A DNA stretch of 6,750 bases, from NCBI GenBank assembly GCA_020434605.1, contig JAGRAL010000144.1, forward strand, positions 1 to 6,750. Direction: 5' to 3'. Under the pieces are notes generated by a model. The model had not been told where the DNA came from, made no database searches, and worked only from the letters and a program-made list of their open reading frames with translations. This document shows, piece by piece, positions 1 to 6,206 of this stretch. Both the position numbers and the translations under genes were made by a program. The stretch is from Bdellovibrionales bacterium. Its GTDB lineage: Bacteria; Bdellovibrionota; Bdellovibrionia; Bdellovibrionales; UBA840. Position 1 is the stretch's first letter, and the number at the start of each line of letters is the position of its first letter.

Positions 1-852
1 AGGTTTCGGCTTCTTCGAGATAGTGCGTCGTTTTACTTCTGTTGCCATTGAATCAACACTTGAAGCAATTAAGTTTGAAAAAGTGATTTGATCTTGGCTT
101 ACATTTTTTTGAGAAGTCAGGATAAAAGCTTTTTCTTGTAGAGTTTTTAAGGCTTCTACAATTGAGATATTGTATTTCTTAGCAATCGCCTGAGCTACTT
201 CAAGGCCACCAAAGTGTATGCTTCTTAAAGCAACTAGTTGTTTTTTGTGGTGAACCGCCATTAAACTTTTTGAATGACCAAGATAGATCGTAGCTATGCA
301 GTCACTTTGCTCGATATTGTCTTCTACCTGAGGAGCGATTTCTTTTGGAGCATCGGCCCACATTTCAAAAAAGTTACTTAGAGCTGCGCCTTCACAACTT
401 ACGATGTCAGGATCAATGCCTACATCATTGCAGGCCTTTATAATGGCAGCAATATTAGATTTTAAAGCAGCAAACGCCATGATCGAGGCAGAGTCACCGT
501 TTGTTGAGATGATTTTTGGGTGAATGACTGCATCTTCGATATCAAAAGGTAGGTCATCTTCTAATTCAAAGCTTAAAGATTTTTCGATTTTAAATTTTTG
601 TTTAAAAGGAAATTCGACCATTCGGTTACAAACGTACTCTTGTCTAATACCAAGTACAAAGCGGTCTAAATCTGTGTCATAAGTGCTGGCGATTTTTTTT
701 AAAGCATCGACAATGTGTACAAACGGGTCCGTACTAGGATCTTGTGGTAAGATGAATTCATGAAAAGATTTTAAACTATAGTTCTTATTGCTGTACTCGA
801 TTTCAGCGTATTTAATACTATAGGTGCCGATGTCAATTCCTATGCTGCGCAT
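1..852 (-). CDS. gspL: GspL/PilM-like actin-fold inner-membrane platform protein of the T2SS (partial, C-terminus beyond the left edge)
   Basis: The frame is open from an ATG at 852 to the window edge, giving 284 residues without a stop. The N-terminus has the phosphate-1 type motif DIGTYSIK (residues 7-14), as in the actin-like ATPase fold of PilM and, in weaker form, GspL. A second family-like segment, HFGG followed by LEVAQAIAKKYNIS, lies at about 213-230, and SSVDSMATEVKR at about 264-275 resembles the following PilM helix. No membrane segment is seen in the visible part; in GspL one would follow the cytoplasmic domain, and it would lie beyond the edge. In the T2SS this protein recruits the GspE ATPase to the inner membrane and pairs with GspM. 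Its place directly after gspK is the usual place of gspL, so I call it GspL although the sequence looks more like PilM. An AGGGAAGG ribosome site (856-863) and a good promoter precede the start. Family call is firm; the L versus PilM name is less so. Confidence 0.85.
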   Translation of the reverse strand, partial: MRSIGIDIGTYSIKYAEIEYSNKNYSLKSFHEFILPQDPSTDPFVHIVDALKKIASTYDTDLDRFVLGIRQEYVCNRMVEFPFKQKFKIEKSLSFELEDDLPFDIEDAVIHPKIISTNGDSASIMAFAALKSNIAAIIKACNDVGIDPDIVSCEGAALSNFFEMWADAPKEIAPQVEDNIEQSDCIATIYLGHSKSLMAVHHKKQLVALRSIHFGGLEVAQAIAKKYNISIVEALKTLQEKAFILTSQKNVSQDQITFSNLIASSVDSMATEVKRRTISKKPKP

Positions 853-873
853 ACACCTTCCCTGGTTACATTA

Positions 874-902
874 ATTATAGCGGGATGACTACTTTTCGAC
901 AA
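874..902 (-). promoter_or_regulatory. sigma70-type promoter driving gspL
   Basis: On the minus strand, TTGTCG (902-897) is separated by exactly 17 bases from a perfect TATAAT (879-874). Transcription would begin near 867, leaving a leader of about 15 bases that contains the AGGGAAGG ribosome site before the ATG at 852. It lies in the 72-base gap between gspK and gspL, the largest gap between two consecutive same-strand genes here. This suggests that gspL and whatever follows can be expressed independently of the upstream gsp genes. Seen in sequence only; no expression evidence. Confidence 0.6.
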
Positions 903-924
903 GAAAATGTCTTTCGACGATAGT

Positions 925-2166
925 CTAGGATTCCTTCCAATATAGGATGGTAGGGCGGCCTTTATCGTAAGAATTTTTTTTATCATCTGGCTTCGGCGGG
1001 GCACTTCCACGAGTGGGTGGTTTTTCTGGGTCGTCCTCTGGTGGATCGTCCTCGCCTTCTTTACCTTTTAGCTGATCTTCGAGTAGTTTGGTGATCTCAG
1101 CTTTTGCATTTGTTACATCGTAAACAATCGCTGTAATTTCTTTGGTCTGATTGCCAAAAGACCCTATGCTGCTGATTTTAAAGTTAAACTCTTTTTGAAA
1201 CCTGAGAGGGAGTTTGTTTTCATTATACGTTTGTATATTGACTCCGAGGCCACTGATGAAGGCTTCAAAATCTTCTAAGTTTTTAAAGGGGCCAGTGTCA
1301 GGATTTTTTCTTCTGCTGATGATTTCATTGGCAATCTCATCCGTGATTTGTGGATCGATAGCACGAAGTAAATCCTTTTCGGCGTAATTTACATTTACTC
1401 CTTTTGCTCCGTAAATAGTAACAACAGGTGCAATGACATCATAAATATCGTCAGTAATACCGGCTACCATATGCAGCTCTTCTAAGGTTTTAAAATCTCG
1501 ATTTGGAGGGAGGGTCAAATCTGAATCTTCGGGGATTATGTTTTGATACTCCCTTCCCTCATCACCACCGTTTAATGATTCTGAATCTGAATCTATCCAA
1601 TCGATAATATTATTCACGATTTCATCAACCTTAAGGTCACGATTTCTCTCGGCCCAGGCATCTTCTTGATTTAATTTATTTTCAATAAGAGTAGTGAGCT
1701 TTTCACGAATGGCTTTTTGCAAGCTTTCAACAGGAGAGTTTAAATCATTGATGTCAAATTTAGTACTCTCGCTAGAAATCTGCGTCGACCACATGGCATC
1801 TTGCATAGTATCTTCTTGAATAGAGCTAATTTCTTCTTTTGTAGCCATACTAGCATCTTCATCAACTACTGGTGGCCAAGCGAGAGGAAATGTCCAGACT
1901 AAATCTAATAGTTTAGGATCAGGAATTTGATCTCCAAACTGTGCTGAGACTTGTTTGTAAATGGCTACACGAAGTAGGCTTAATTCAGCTCCTGATTTAG
2001 CGGCGTAGGTAGCTTTGATTTCGTCAATTTTATTTTTTGCAAGTCGGTACTCAATACCTGATTCATAGCTAATTTCTACCGATAGGTAAGAAATAATAAT
2101 TACCGCAAATAGAGCTGTAAGAAGTGCGACCCCTTTGTTATCGGACGGGATTTTGTGCAGGTGCAT
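925..2166 (-). CDS. gspK: GspK, minor pseudopilin of the T2SS
   Basis: GspK caps the pseudopilus tip as a complex with GspI and GspJ. I start it at the ATG at 2166, which has a near-perfect TAAGGAGG (2176-2183) 9 bases upstream; the frame stays open to a TTG at 2193, but that codon has no ribosome site. This gives 413 residues. The leader MHLHKIPSDNKG ends in glycine at residue 12 and is followed by a hydrophobic helix (VALLTALFAVIIISYLS). Position +5 is Thr instead of the Glu of other pseudopilins, a hallmark of GspK. The central region has the family's DWIDSDSE segment (about 189-196) and two helix-hairpin stretches: KTLEELHMVAGI (about 226-237) and the VNVNYAEKDLLRAID to LEDFEAF part (about 258-303). 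Near the C-terminus an acidic, proline-rich linker (about 367-400) precedes a last hydrophobic strand, TILYW. The start overlaps the end of gspJ by 29 bases, suggesting coupled translation. Confidence 0.93.
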   Translation of the reverse strand: MHLHKIPSDNKGVALLTALFAVIIISYLSVEISYESGIEYRLAKNKIDEIKATYAAKSGAELSLLRVAIYKQVSAQFGDQIPDPKLLDLVWTFPLAWPPVVDEDASMATKEEISSIQEDTMQDAMWSTQISSESTKFDINDLNSPVESLQKAIREKLTTLIENKLNQEDAWAERNRDLKVDEIVNNIIDWIDSDSESLNGGDEGREYQNIIPEDSDLTLPPNRDFKTLEELHMVAGITDDIYDVIAPVVTIYGAKGVNVNYAEKDLLRAIDPQITDEIANEIISRRKNPDTGPFKNLEDFEAFISGLGVNIQTYNENKLPLRFQKEFNFKISSIGSFGNQTKEITAIVYDVTNAKAEITKLLEDQLKGKEGEDDPPEDDPEKPPTRGSAPPKPDDKKNSYDKGRPTILYWKES

Positions 2167-3049
2167 CTTTCTTCGCCTCCTTATTATTAACAAAATCGAT
2201 CGGTATTATTGCTACATGTTTTATTTTTCTTCCTTTGATCTCGGCTTCAATACTAACTTTTACAACGTCGGGGAACTTTCCTTTTGTAGCAGCATCTCCG
2301 GACTCATCTGATCTCCAAACATCGCGCCAATCTGTATCAGGATCCTCCATCTCTTTTTTTGTTTTATATTGAAAAGTTAATGAGGTTACATTCTCCATAA
2401 GCACAGATGAGCCGCCACCTTCGTCGACTTTTTTATCGATAAAAGGGCTCTCTCTTCTCCATAAGCACTGACTTCTTTTTTCAGATAAAAGTTCTCTACA
2501 CTCTGCTAAATAGTAGCCAACTTCCATTTGATCACTTTCTTGAGCATCTTGAAATCTTCTAACATGATTTAAGCTTGTAAAACTTAAAGCTTCTTTACCT
2601 CCTAAAAATTGTGAGAGGTCAGTAGCTTTCTTGTATTTTGACAAATAGTCTTCGATCAAGTTAACAACTGTTTTTTTAGCCGGACCGTCTTGTGACGTTG
2701 GTGGTTGACCTGCTTTTGGTACAGGATCGGGTGGAGGAGGTGGTTCATTTTCATCTTGTGGAGTTTTACTGTCAGGGTTTGCAGCTCGTAGTTGATCTCT
2801 TCTAATTTCAACAAGTAAATCATAGTTAAAGTTGTTATAGTGAAAAGCGGATTTGATATCTTTTTCGATGACTTTAAGAGCGGTTCTTGTTTCTGCGCTT
2901 ACATCGATTCTTGTTTGGAGTTGGTTTTTAGCAGTAATGGCGTTACTAATACTAATAGCAGACAAATAGGCGAGGCTTGCCATAATGGTAATGGCGATCA
3001 CTACTTCTAAAAGTGTAAAACCTGATTTACATCCCGATAGGTGTTTCAT
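2138..3049 (-). CDS. gspJ: GspJ, minor pseudopilin of the T2SS
   Basis: This 303-residue protein has a short class III leader (MKHLSGCKSG) cut before Phe11, and the mature end FTLLEVVIAITIMASL carries Glu at +5, needed for pseudopilus assembly and N-methylation. The prepilin peptidase would be the processing enzyme. The C-terminal half has GspJ features: a VGYYL strand (about 177-181), LWRRE (about 196-200), the VLMENVTSLTFQY segment (about 216-228), a W-rich stretch (241-245) and PDVVKVSIEAE (260-270). GspJ forms the tip complex with GspI and GspK. It is clearly longer than the roughly 200 residues usual for the family; a proline-rich low-complexity insert (about 91-125, including a run of five Pro) and a Lys-rich tail explain much of the excess. 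The ATG at 3049 lies 23 bases inside gspI with only a weak GGTAG ribosome site, so translation is probably coupled to gspI. Confidence 0.92.
   Translation of the reverse strand: MKHLSGCKSGFTLLEVVIAITIMASLAYLSAISISNAITAKNQLQTRIDVSAETRTALKVIEKDIKSAFHYNNFNYDLLVEIRRDQLRAANPDSKTPQDENEPPPPPDPVPKAGQPPTSQDGPAKKTVVNLIEDYLSKYKKATDLSQFLGGKEALSFTSLNHVRRFQDAQESDQMEVGYYLAECRELLSEKRSQCLWRRESPFIDKKVDEGGGSSVLMENVTSLTFQYKTKKEMEDPDTDWRDVWRSDESGDAATKGKFPDVVKVSIEAEIKGRKIKHVAIIPIDFVNNKEAKKDAPAQNPVR
2176..2183 (-). promoter_or_regulatory. strong ribosome binding site that fixes the gspK start
   Basis: The minus strand reads TAAGGAGG, 9 bases before the ATG at 2166. It lies inside the end of gspJ. It decides against the longer TTG start at 2193, which has no such site and would add nine residues (MLIIRRRRK) to the prepilin leader. 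Confidence 0.75.
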
Positions 3050-3515
3050 AATCTACCAATAAAAAGGTTACTGAATACTCTTGCTCTTTTTCTCCAGGCT
3101 TCCAAAAAACGCTAACTTTTACTTCTTTCACAGCTTTTTCTAGGTGCTTTGAGAATTTATTTAAAATGGTTAATAGCATCTCTTGTTGCCCTTCATCTTG
3201 TTGGGCCATGCTTGCTAAGTTGGGAGCAGGAAAGTCATCAACTTGTACGGCCCAGCGAAACTCTGGGTAATCAGATCCAAAATCTCCGCTTTCTGATTCT
3301 TTCAACTCTTCAAATTTTTTACCCTTGTAGGTGAGTTCATATTCGGTGGCTTTTTGTTGTAAAAGTTGAGCGATGGTTTCTAAAGAACCTGCTTTTTGTA
3401 CGCTCGCGATGCTTGAGGATGAGGAGGTGTTTAATACGGTTAAAGCCGCTGCTAAAATCAGCAAGGCTATCATCACCTCTATTAATGTAAATCCCTTGGA
3501 ACTTTCATTGGACAT
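3027..3515 (-). CDS. gspI: GspI, minor pseudopilin of the T2SS
   Basis: From the ATG at 3515 this is a 162-residue prepilin-like protein with an 8-residue leader (MSNESSKG) and mature N-terminus FTLIEVMIALLILAAAL, with Glu at +5. The GspI-type core follows: an FRWAVQV strand (about 86-92) and a final strand pair, VKVSVFWKPGEKEQEY then VTFLLVDYE (about 132-156). GspI starts the GspI-J-K tip complex of the pseudopilus. It is longer than the usual 120-130 residues because of a Gln/Glu-rich stretch at about 97-128. The frame also opens at a TTG at 3533; neither start has a strong ribosome site, but the ATG gives the more typical short leader. It is the first gene after the antisense DUF486 gene, so it needs either its own promoter or read-through from gspH. 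Function is firm, start less so. Confidence 0.9.
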   Translation of the reverse strand: MSNESSKGFTLIEVMIALLILAAALTVLNTSSSSSIASVQKAGSLETIAQLLQQKATEYELTYKGKKFEELKESESGDFGSDYPEFRWAVQVDDFPAPNLASMAQQDEGQQEMLLTILNKFSKHLEKAVKEVKVSVFWKPGEKEQEYSVTFLLVDYETPIGM

Positions 3516-3584
3516 ACTTATATTTTGGTTCAAAATAAGGCTGAAGTCTATGATTAGCTATATTTAAAATAGTGTAGGTACATT
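3516..3584. other. AT-rich divergent spacer between gspI and the DUF486 gene
   Basis: This 69-base region must hold the start signals for both divergent genes. On the plus strand I see a possible promoter, TTGGTT (3525-3530), 18 bases, TATGAT (3549-3554), and an AGGT ribosome site (3576-3579) ahead of the ATG at 3585. On the minus strand I found several AT-rich -10-like strings but no -35 at a fitting distance, so a promoter for gspI is not evident by eye. Confidence 0.45.
3525..3554 (+). promoter_or_regulatory. possible promoter of the DUF486 gene
   Basis: TTGGTT and TATGAT are 18 bases apart; the -10 matches the consensus in five of six positions, the -35 in only three. Transcription would begin near 3561, about 24 bases before the ATG. 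The match is modest, and AT-rich DNA gives such hits by chance. Confidence 0.3.
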
Positions 3585-3926
3585 ATGTATAAACCAATTG
3601 TCTTATTAGTGCTGTCTAATTTATTTATGACCTACGCGTGGTATGGGCATCTTAAAGATTTTAAAGCGAAACCGCTACTATTTGTAATATTACTGTCTTG
3701 GGGCATTGCTTTTTTTGAGTATTGTTTGCAAGTTCCAGGAAACCGAATTGGAATATCCTATTTTACATTGCCGCAATTAAAGGTCTTACAAGAAATTATT
3801 ACGATGGCTGTGTTTTATGGCTTTGCTGTACTTTATATGAAGGTTCCAATCACACAAAATTTTTTGTACGCAAGTTGCTGTTTGGTTTTAGCTGCCTATT
3901 TTATTTTTAAAGATACTGCCATTTAA
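3585..3926 (+). CDS. DUF486 (DMT_6 family) small four-helix membrane protein
   Basis: A 113-residue, very hydrophobic protein with four predicted membrane helices at about 4-20, 29-48, 66-86 and 91-109. It carries the features I know from the DUF486 family (distantly grouped with drug/metabolite transporters): SNLFMTYAWYGHLK near the start, SWGIAFFEYCLQVPGNRIG in the middle, and a LKVLQEIITMAVFYGFA helix. Length is full for the family, and no residue looks missing. The substrate and role are unknown. The ATG follows an AGGT ribosome site with about 5-6 bases of spacing. It is the only plus-strand gene in the window, lies between gspH and gspI, and ends 2 bases from the gspH stop (convergent). 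Nothing links it to type II secretion apart from position; it is probably an independent housekeeping gene that moved in. Base composition looks like its neighbours. Confidence 0.88.
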   Translation: MYKPIVLLVLSNLFMTYAWYGHLKDFKAKPLLFVILLSWGIAFFEYCLQVPGNRIGISYFTLPQLKVLQEIITMAVFYGFAVLYMKVPITQNFLYASCCLVLAAYFIFKDTAI

Positions 3927-3928
3927 AA

Positions 3929-4564
3929 TTATTTACGTATCAAATCTTTTTCTGAGAACAGGCCATCGATTAACTGAATGTTACCACTTAGCGGGTTTGT
4001 AACAAGAGTCCAACTAAAGCTCTCATCTTGATTGGCAATTTGTATAATGGCTGAGTCTGCTAGTCCCTGCGGAAAAAAGTGTACATAGCCAATGCCCTCT
4101 TCGAATGCTAGGTCCTGATCAATTAAGATGATTTTTAAAAAACGAAAACCTTTTGGCAGAGGTGCTTTCTTTTTTAAAATTCTAGTGTCGGGGGTAAAGT
4201 CTCTAGGATCGGCTTCGTCTGAATCACTGCCACCAAACGGTGTGGCACTAGGGCTAGCTGTGCCTGCGGTCTTTCTGTTCGCTGATTCTACCCAGTATGA
4301 GCCTTGTTCATCGTTTAGATCAAAGGCGATTCGATACATTTTACCATCCAACTGAGCTTGTTGGCTTAAGCGTTTGCCGATGACTAAAATGTTTCTAATA
4401 TCTGCTCGAACACTTCTGCTAGGAGGTTGTAAGTTTGTGATAGCAAGGCCTACGATTCCGATAATGATGGCCAAAACCACCATTACCTCAAGAAGTGTGA
4501 AGCCCTTTTCATTTGGGTTATTAAATATTTTTTTACTCTTGTGCATCAGAGCGGATGTCGGCAT
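3929..4564 (-). CDS. gspH: GspH, minor pseudopilin of the T2SS
   Basis: Prepilin-like protein whose leader ends at KG before FTLLEVMVVLAIIIGIVGLA, with Glu at +5. The C-terminal part shows the GspH pattern: GYVHFFPQGLADSA (about 159-172), then FSWTLVTNPLSGNIQL (about 183-198). GspH links the GspG fibre to the I-J-K tip. I choose the ATG at 4564 (211 residues, 21-residue leader) because GGAGAAGG (4570-4577) precedes it. That purine run, however, also encodes the conserved GGEG end of GspG, so the ATG at 4546 (205 residues, 15-residue leader, overlapping gspG by 14 bases) remains possible; a GTG at 4597 would give an unusually long 32-residue leader. All choices give the same mature protein. 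A Ser/Asp/Pro-rich insert (about 96-127) interrupts the beta domain. gspH is the last gene of the E-F-G-H block before the antisense gene. Confidence 0.9.
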   Translation of the reverse strand: MPTSALMHKSKKIFNNPNEKGFTLLEVMVVLAIIIGIVGLAITNLQPPSRSVRADIRNILVIGKRLSQQAQLDGKMYRIAFDLNDEQGSYWVESANRKTAGTASPSATPFGGSDSDEADPRDFTPDTRILKKKAPLPKGFRFLKIILIDQDLAFEEGIGYVHFFPQGLADSAIIQIANQDESFSWTLVTNPLSGNIQLIDGLFSEKDLIRK

Positions 4565-4967
4565 CCAAACCTTCTCCGCCTTCATTTCCATCGGCACCCA
4601 TAGAGATTAGTACGAAATCTGAGCTAGAAGTTTTTTCATAGATAATCTCGTTGCCCCATGGATCGTTAAGAAGTTGTTTTTTCATGTAAGGTTTTGGGCC
4701 CCAGTTTTTACATTTTGCACTAGACTCTACTAAGGCGATTAAACCCTCTTCAGTAGAAGGATAAGAGTTACAATCTAAGTTGTAACGATCAAGAGCTTTA
4801 CTGATTTCTGAGAATTGGATTTTCACAGTACTTACTCTAGATTTACCAAAAGTATCAAAGATGGTACCTGAAAATAAAGAAACCATACCAACAATGATGG
4901 CTAGTACGATTACGATTTCAATTAATGTCATACCTGCTTGATTACGAAGTAGTTGCTTAGCTCTCAT
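4533..4967 (-). CDS. gspG: GspG, major pseudopilin of the T2SS
   Basis: GspG is the main subunit of the periplasmic pseudopilus. The ATG at 4967 has CAGGAG (4975-4980) 7 bases upstream; an in-frame TTG at 4994 lies inside gspF and is unsupported. This gives 144 residues. The leader MRAKQLLRNQAG is cut before Met13, and the mature helix MTLIEIVIVLAIIVGMVSLF has Glu at +5. Met in place of the common Phe at +1 is a small departure. The family signatures follow: LDRYNLDCNSYPSTEEGL (about 59-76), NWGPKPYM, DPWGNEI, and the C-terminal calcium-loop region GADGNEGGEGLDADI (about 124-138). Two cysteines (66 and 86) lie in the alpha/beta region and could form a disulfide after export. Only 16 bases separate it from gspF, and its end overlaps gspH. 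Confidence 0.96.
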   Translation of the reverse strand: MRAKQLLRNQAGMTLIEIVIVLAIIVGMVSLFSGTIFDTFGKSRVSTVKIQFSEISKALDRYNLDCNSYPSTEEGLIALVESSAKCKNWGPKPYMKKQLLNDPWGNEIIYEKTSSSDFVLISMGADGNEGGEGLDADIRSDAQE

Positions 4968-4974
4968 GAAATAA

Positions 4975-4980
4975 CTCCTG
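4975..4980 (-). promoter_or_regulatory. ribosome binding site of gspG
   Basis: CAGGAG on the minus strand, 7 bases before the ATG at 4967, in the short gspF-gspG gap and the last codons of gspF. It fixes the start of gspG, which as the major pseudopilin must be made in excess over its neighbours; a strong site fits that need. Confidence 0.7.
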
Positions 4981-4983
4981 TTC

Positions 4984-6204
4984 TTATTGCGCAATGTTTT
5001 GCAGCTGAAATATAGGAACCATTATAGCTAAAACTATGATTCCTACAACTATTCCCATAAAAACTATCATTACGGGCTGCAAAATGCTTGTTAAGCCTTC
5101 AACTGAGTTCCTAACTTGAAAGTCATAAGCATCGCTGACCTGCGTCAGCATTACTTCTAGTTCGCCTGTTTTTTCGCCAATATTAATCATATGGATTACA
5201 AGTGGTGGAAATTCTCCTGACTTTTTTAAAGGTCCAGAAATATTTTCCCCTTCACTGATATTATCACGTGAGGCAGTAATCGCCTTTTCTAAAACATGAT
5301 TACTTACCACGTTTTTTACAATGTCCATGGATTGTAGCATTGGCACACCACCTGTAAGTAGTGTGCTAAGGGTACGAGTGAAGCGGCTGACAGCAATCAT
5401 ACGGGTCATTTTACCAATGACAGGCAGTTTTAATAAAATAGTGTCCCACTGTGCTGATCCATTGGGTGTTGCTTTCCATCGTAAAAACATGGCGATCATC
5501 GACGTAACTGCGATAAATAAAAATAACCAGTACTCAATCAAAAAATCACTGAGATCGATAATCATTTTTGAATACCAAGGTAAAACTAACTCGGGAAACT
5601 GATCAAAAATAGCAGTAATTTTAGGAATTAAAAATATAAATAGGATCAATAAAACCCCAAGTGTAAATACCATCATTAAAACAGGGTACATCATGGAGGA
5701 GGTTACTTTTTGTCTAAGTTCGTTTTGCGACTCTGTAAACTCAGCAAGTCGCATTAAGATTACATCTAAAGTTCCTGAGGCTTCACCGGCTTCGGCCATA
5801 CTAATATAAATGGTGTTAAAAACTTTTGGGTACTTGTTAAGTGCTTTATGAAAAGAGCTACCTTCGTTTACTTGGTCTCTGATGTCAGTCATCACAGCTT
5901 TTAATTGAGGGTTTTCTAACTGTTCAGACACACCACTTAAGCATTCAACAAGAGGGATATTGGCTTTTAATAAGGTAGCTAATTGTCTGGTCATTAAGGC
6001 CATATCTTCAACAGATACTTTTCTTTGTAAATTCGTGTTAGAAGCATTAGCTTTTTTTATACTTTTTTGGCGGTTACGTAAACTTTGTAAAAATACGCCT
6101 TCTTTTTTAAATTTTACGCGAGCGGTTCTTTCATTTTCTGCGTCAATCGTGCCACGTAGACTTTTTCCGCCAGGACCAGTGCCGCGATACTCATATAAAG
6201 GCAT
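4984..6204 (-). CDS. gspF: GspF, polytopic inner-membrane platform protein of the T2SS
   Basis: A 406-residue protein of usual family length. It begins MPLYEYRGTGPGGKSLRGTI, the typical GspF opening, followed by a basic linker (about 44-62) and two T2SSF domains (about 68-193 and 270-396). The paired domains show the duplicated pattern: RQLATLLKANIPLVECL with MAEAGEASGTLD (about 136-147) in the first copy; RTLSTLLTGGVPMLQSM with NIGEKTGELE (about 341-350) in the second. Membrane helices are seen at about 171-195, 218-243 and 375-398. GspF sits at the inner membrane in contact with GspE and GspL and is thought to turn ATP-driven motion of GspE into insertion of pseudopilin subunits. Its ATG follows the gspE stop by 2 bases, with GGATG (in the gspE end) as ribosome site, so the two are translationally coupled. 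Confidence 0.97.
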   Translation of the reverse strand: MPLYEYRGTGPGGKSLRGTIDAENERTARVKFKKEGVFLQSLRNRQKSIKKANASNTNLQRKVSVEDMALMTRQLATLLKANIPLVECLSGVSEQLENPQLKAVMTDIRDQVNEGSSFHKALNKYPKVFNTIYISMAEAGEASGTLDVILMRLAEFTESQNELRQKVTSSMMYPVLMMVFTLGVLLILFIFLIPKITAIFDQFPELVLPWYSKMIIDLSDFLIEYWLFLFIAVTSMIAMFLRWKATPNGSAQWDTILLKLPVIGKMTRMIAVSRFTRTLSTLLTGGVPMLQSMDIVKNVVSNHVLEKAITASRDNISEGENISGPLKKSGEFPPLVIHMINIGEKTGELEVMLTQVSDAYDFQVRNSVEGLTSILQPVMIVFMGIVVGIIVLAIMVPIFQLQNIAQ

Positions 6205-6206
6205 AT

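Noticed and set aside
901..910. GACA-N6-TGTC type inverted repeat (898-911) as a terminator after gspK
   Set aside because: A 4-base stem with an A-rich loop is too weak to be a terminator, and it coincides with the -35 region of the gspL promoter.
2124..2372. Open plus-strand frame of 82 codons opposite the gspJ/gspK junction
   Set aside because: It lies wholly antisense to two clear genes, has no recognisable family features, and looks like a shadow of their codon pattern.
3722..3910. Second plus-strand frame within the DUF486 gene
   Set aside because: Overlaps the DUF486 gene in another frame; the DUF486 frame has family motifs and a ribosome site, this one has neither.
3900..3945. Possible bidirectional terminator at the convergent DUF486/gspH ends
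   Set aside because: The sequence is AT-rich with TTTAAA palindromes, but I see no GC-containing stem followed by a T run on either strand.
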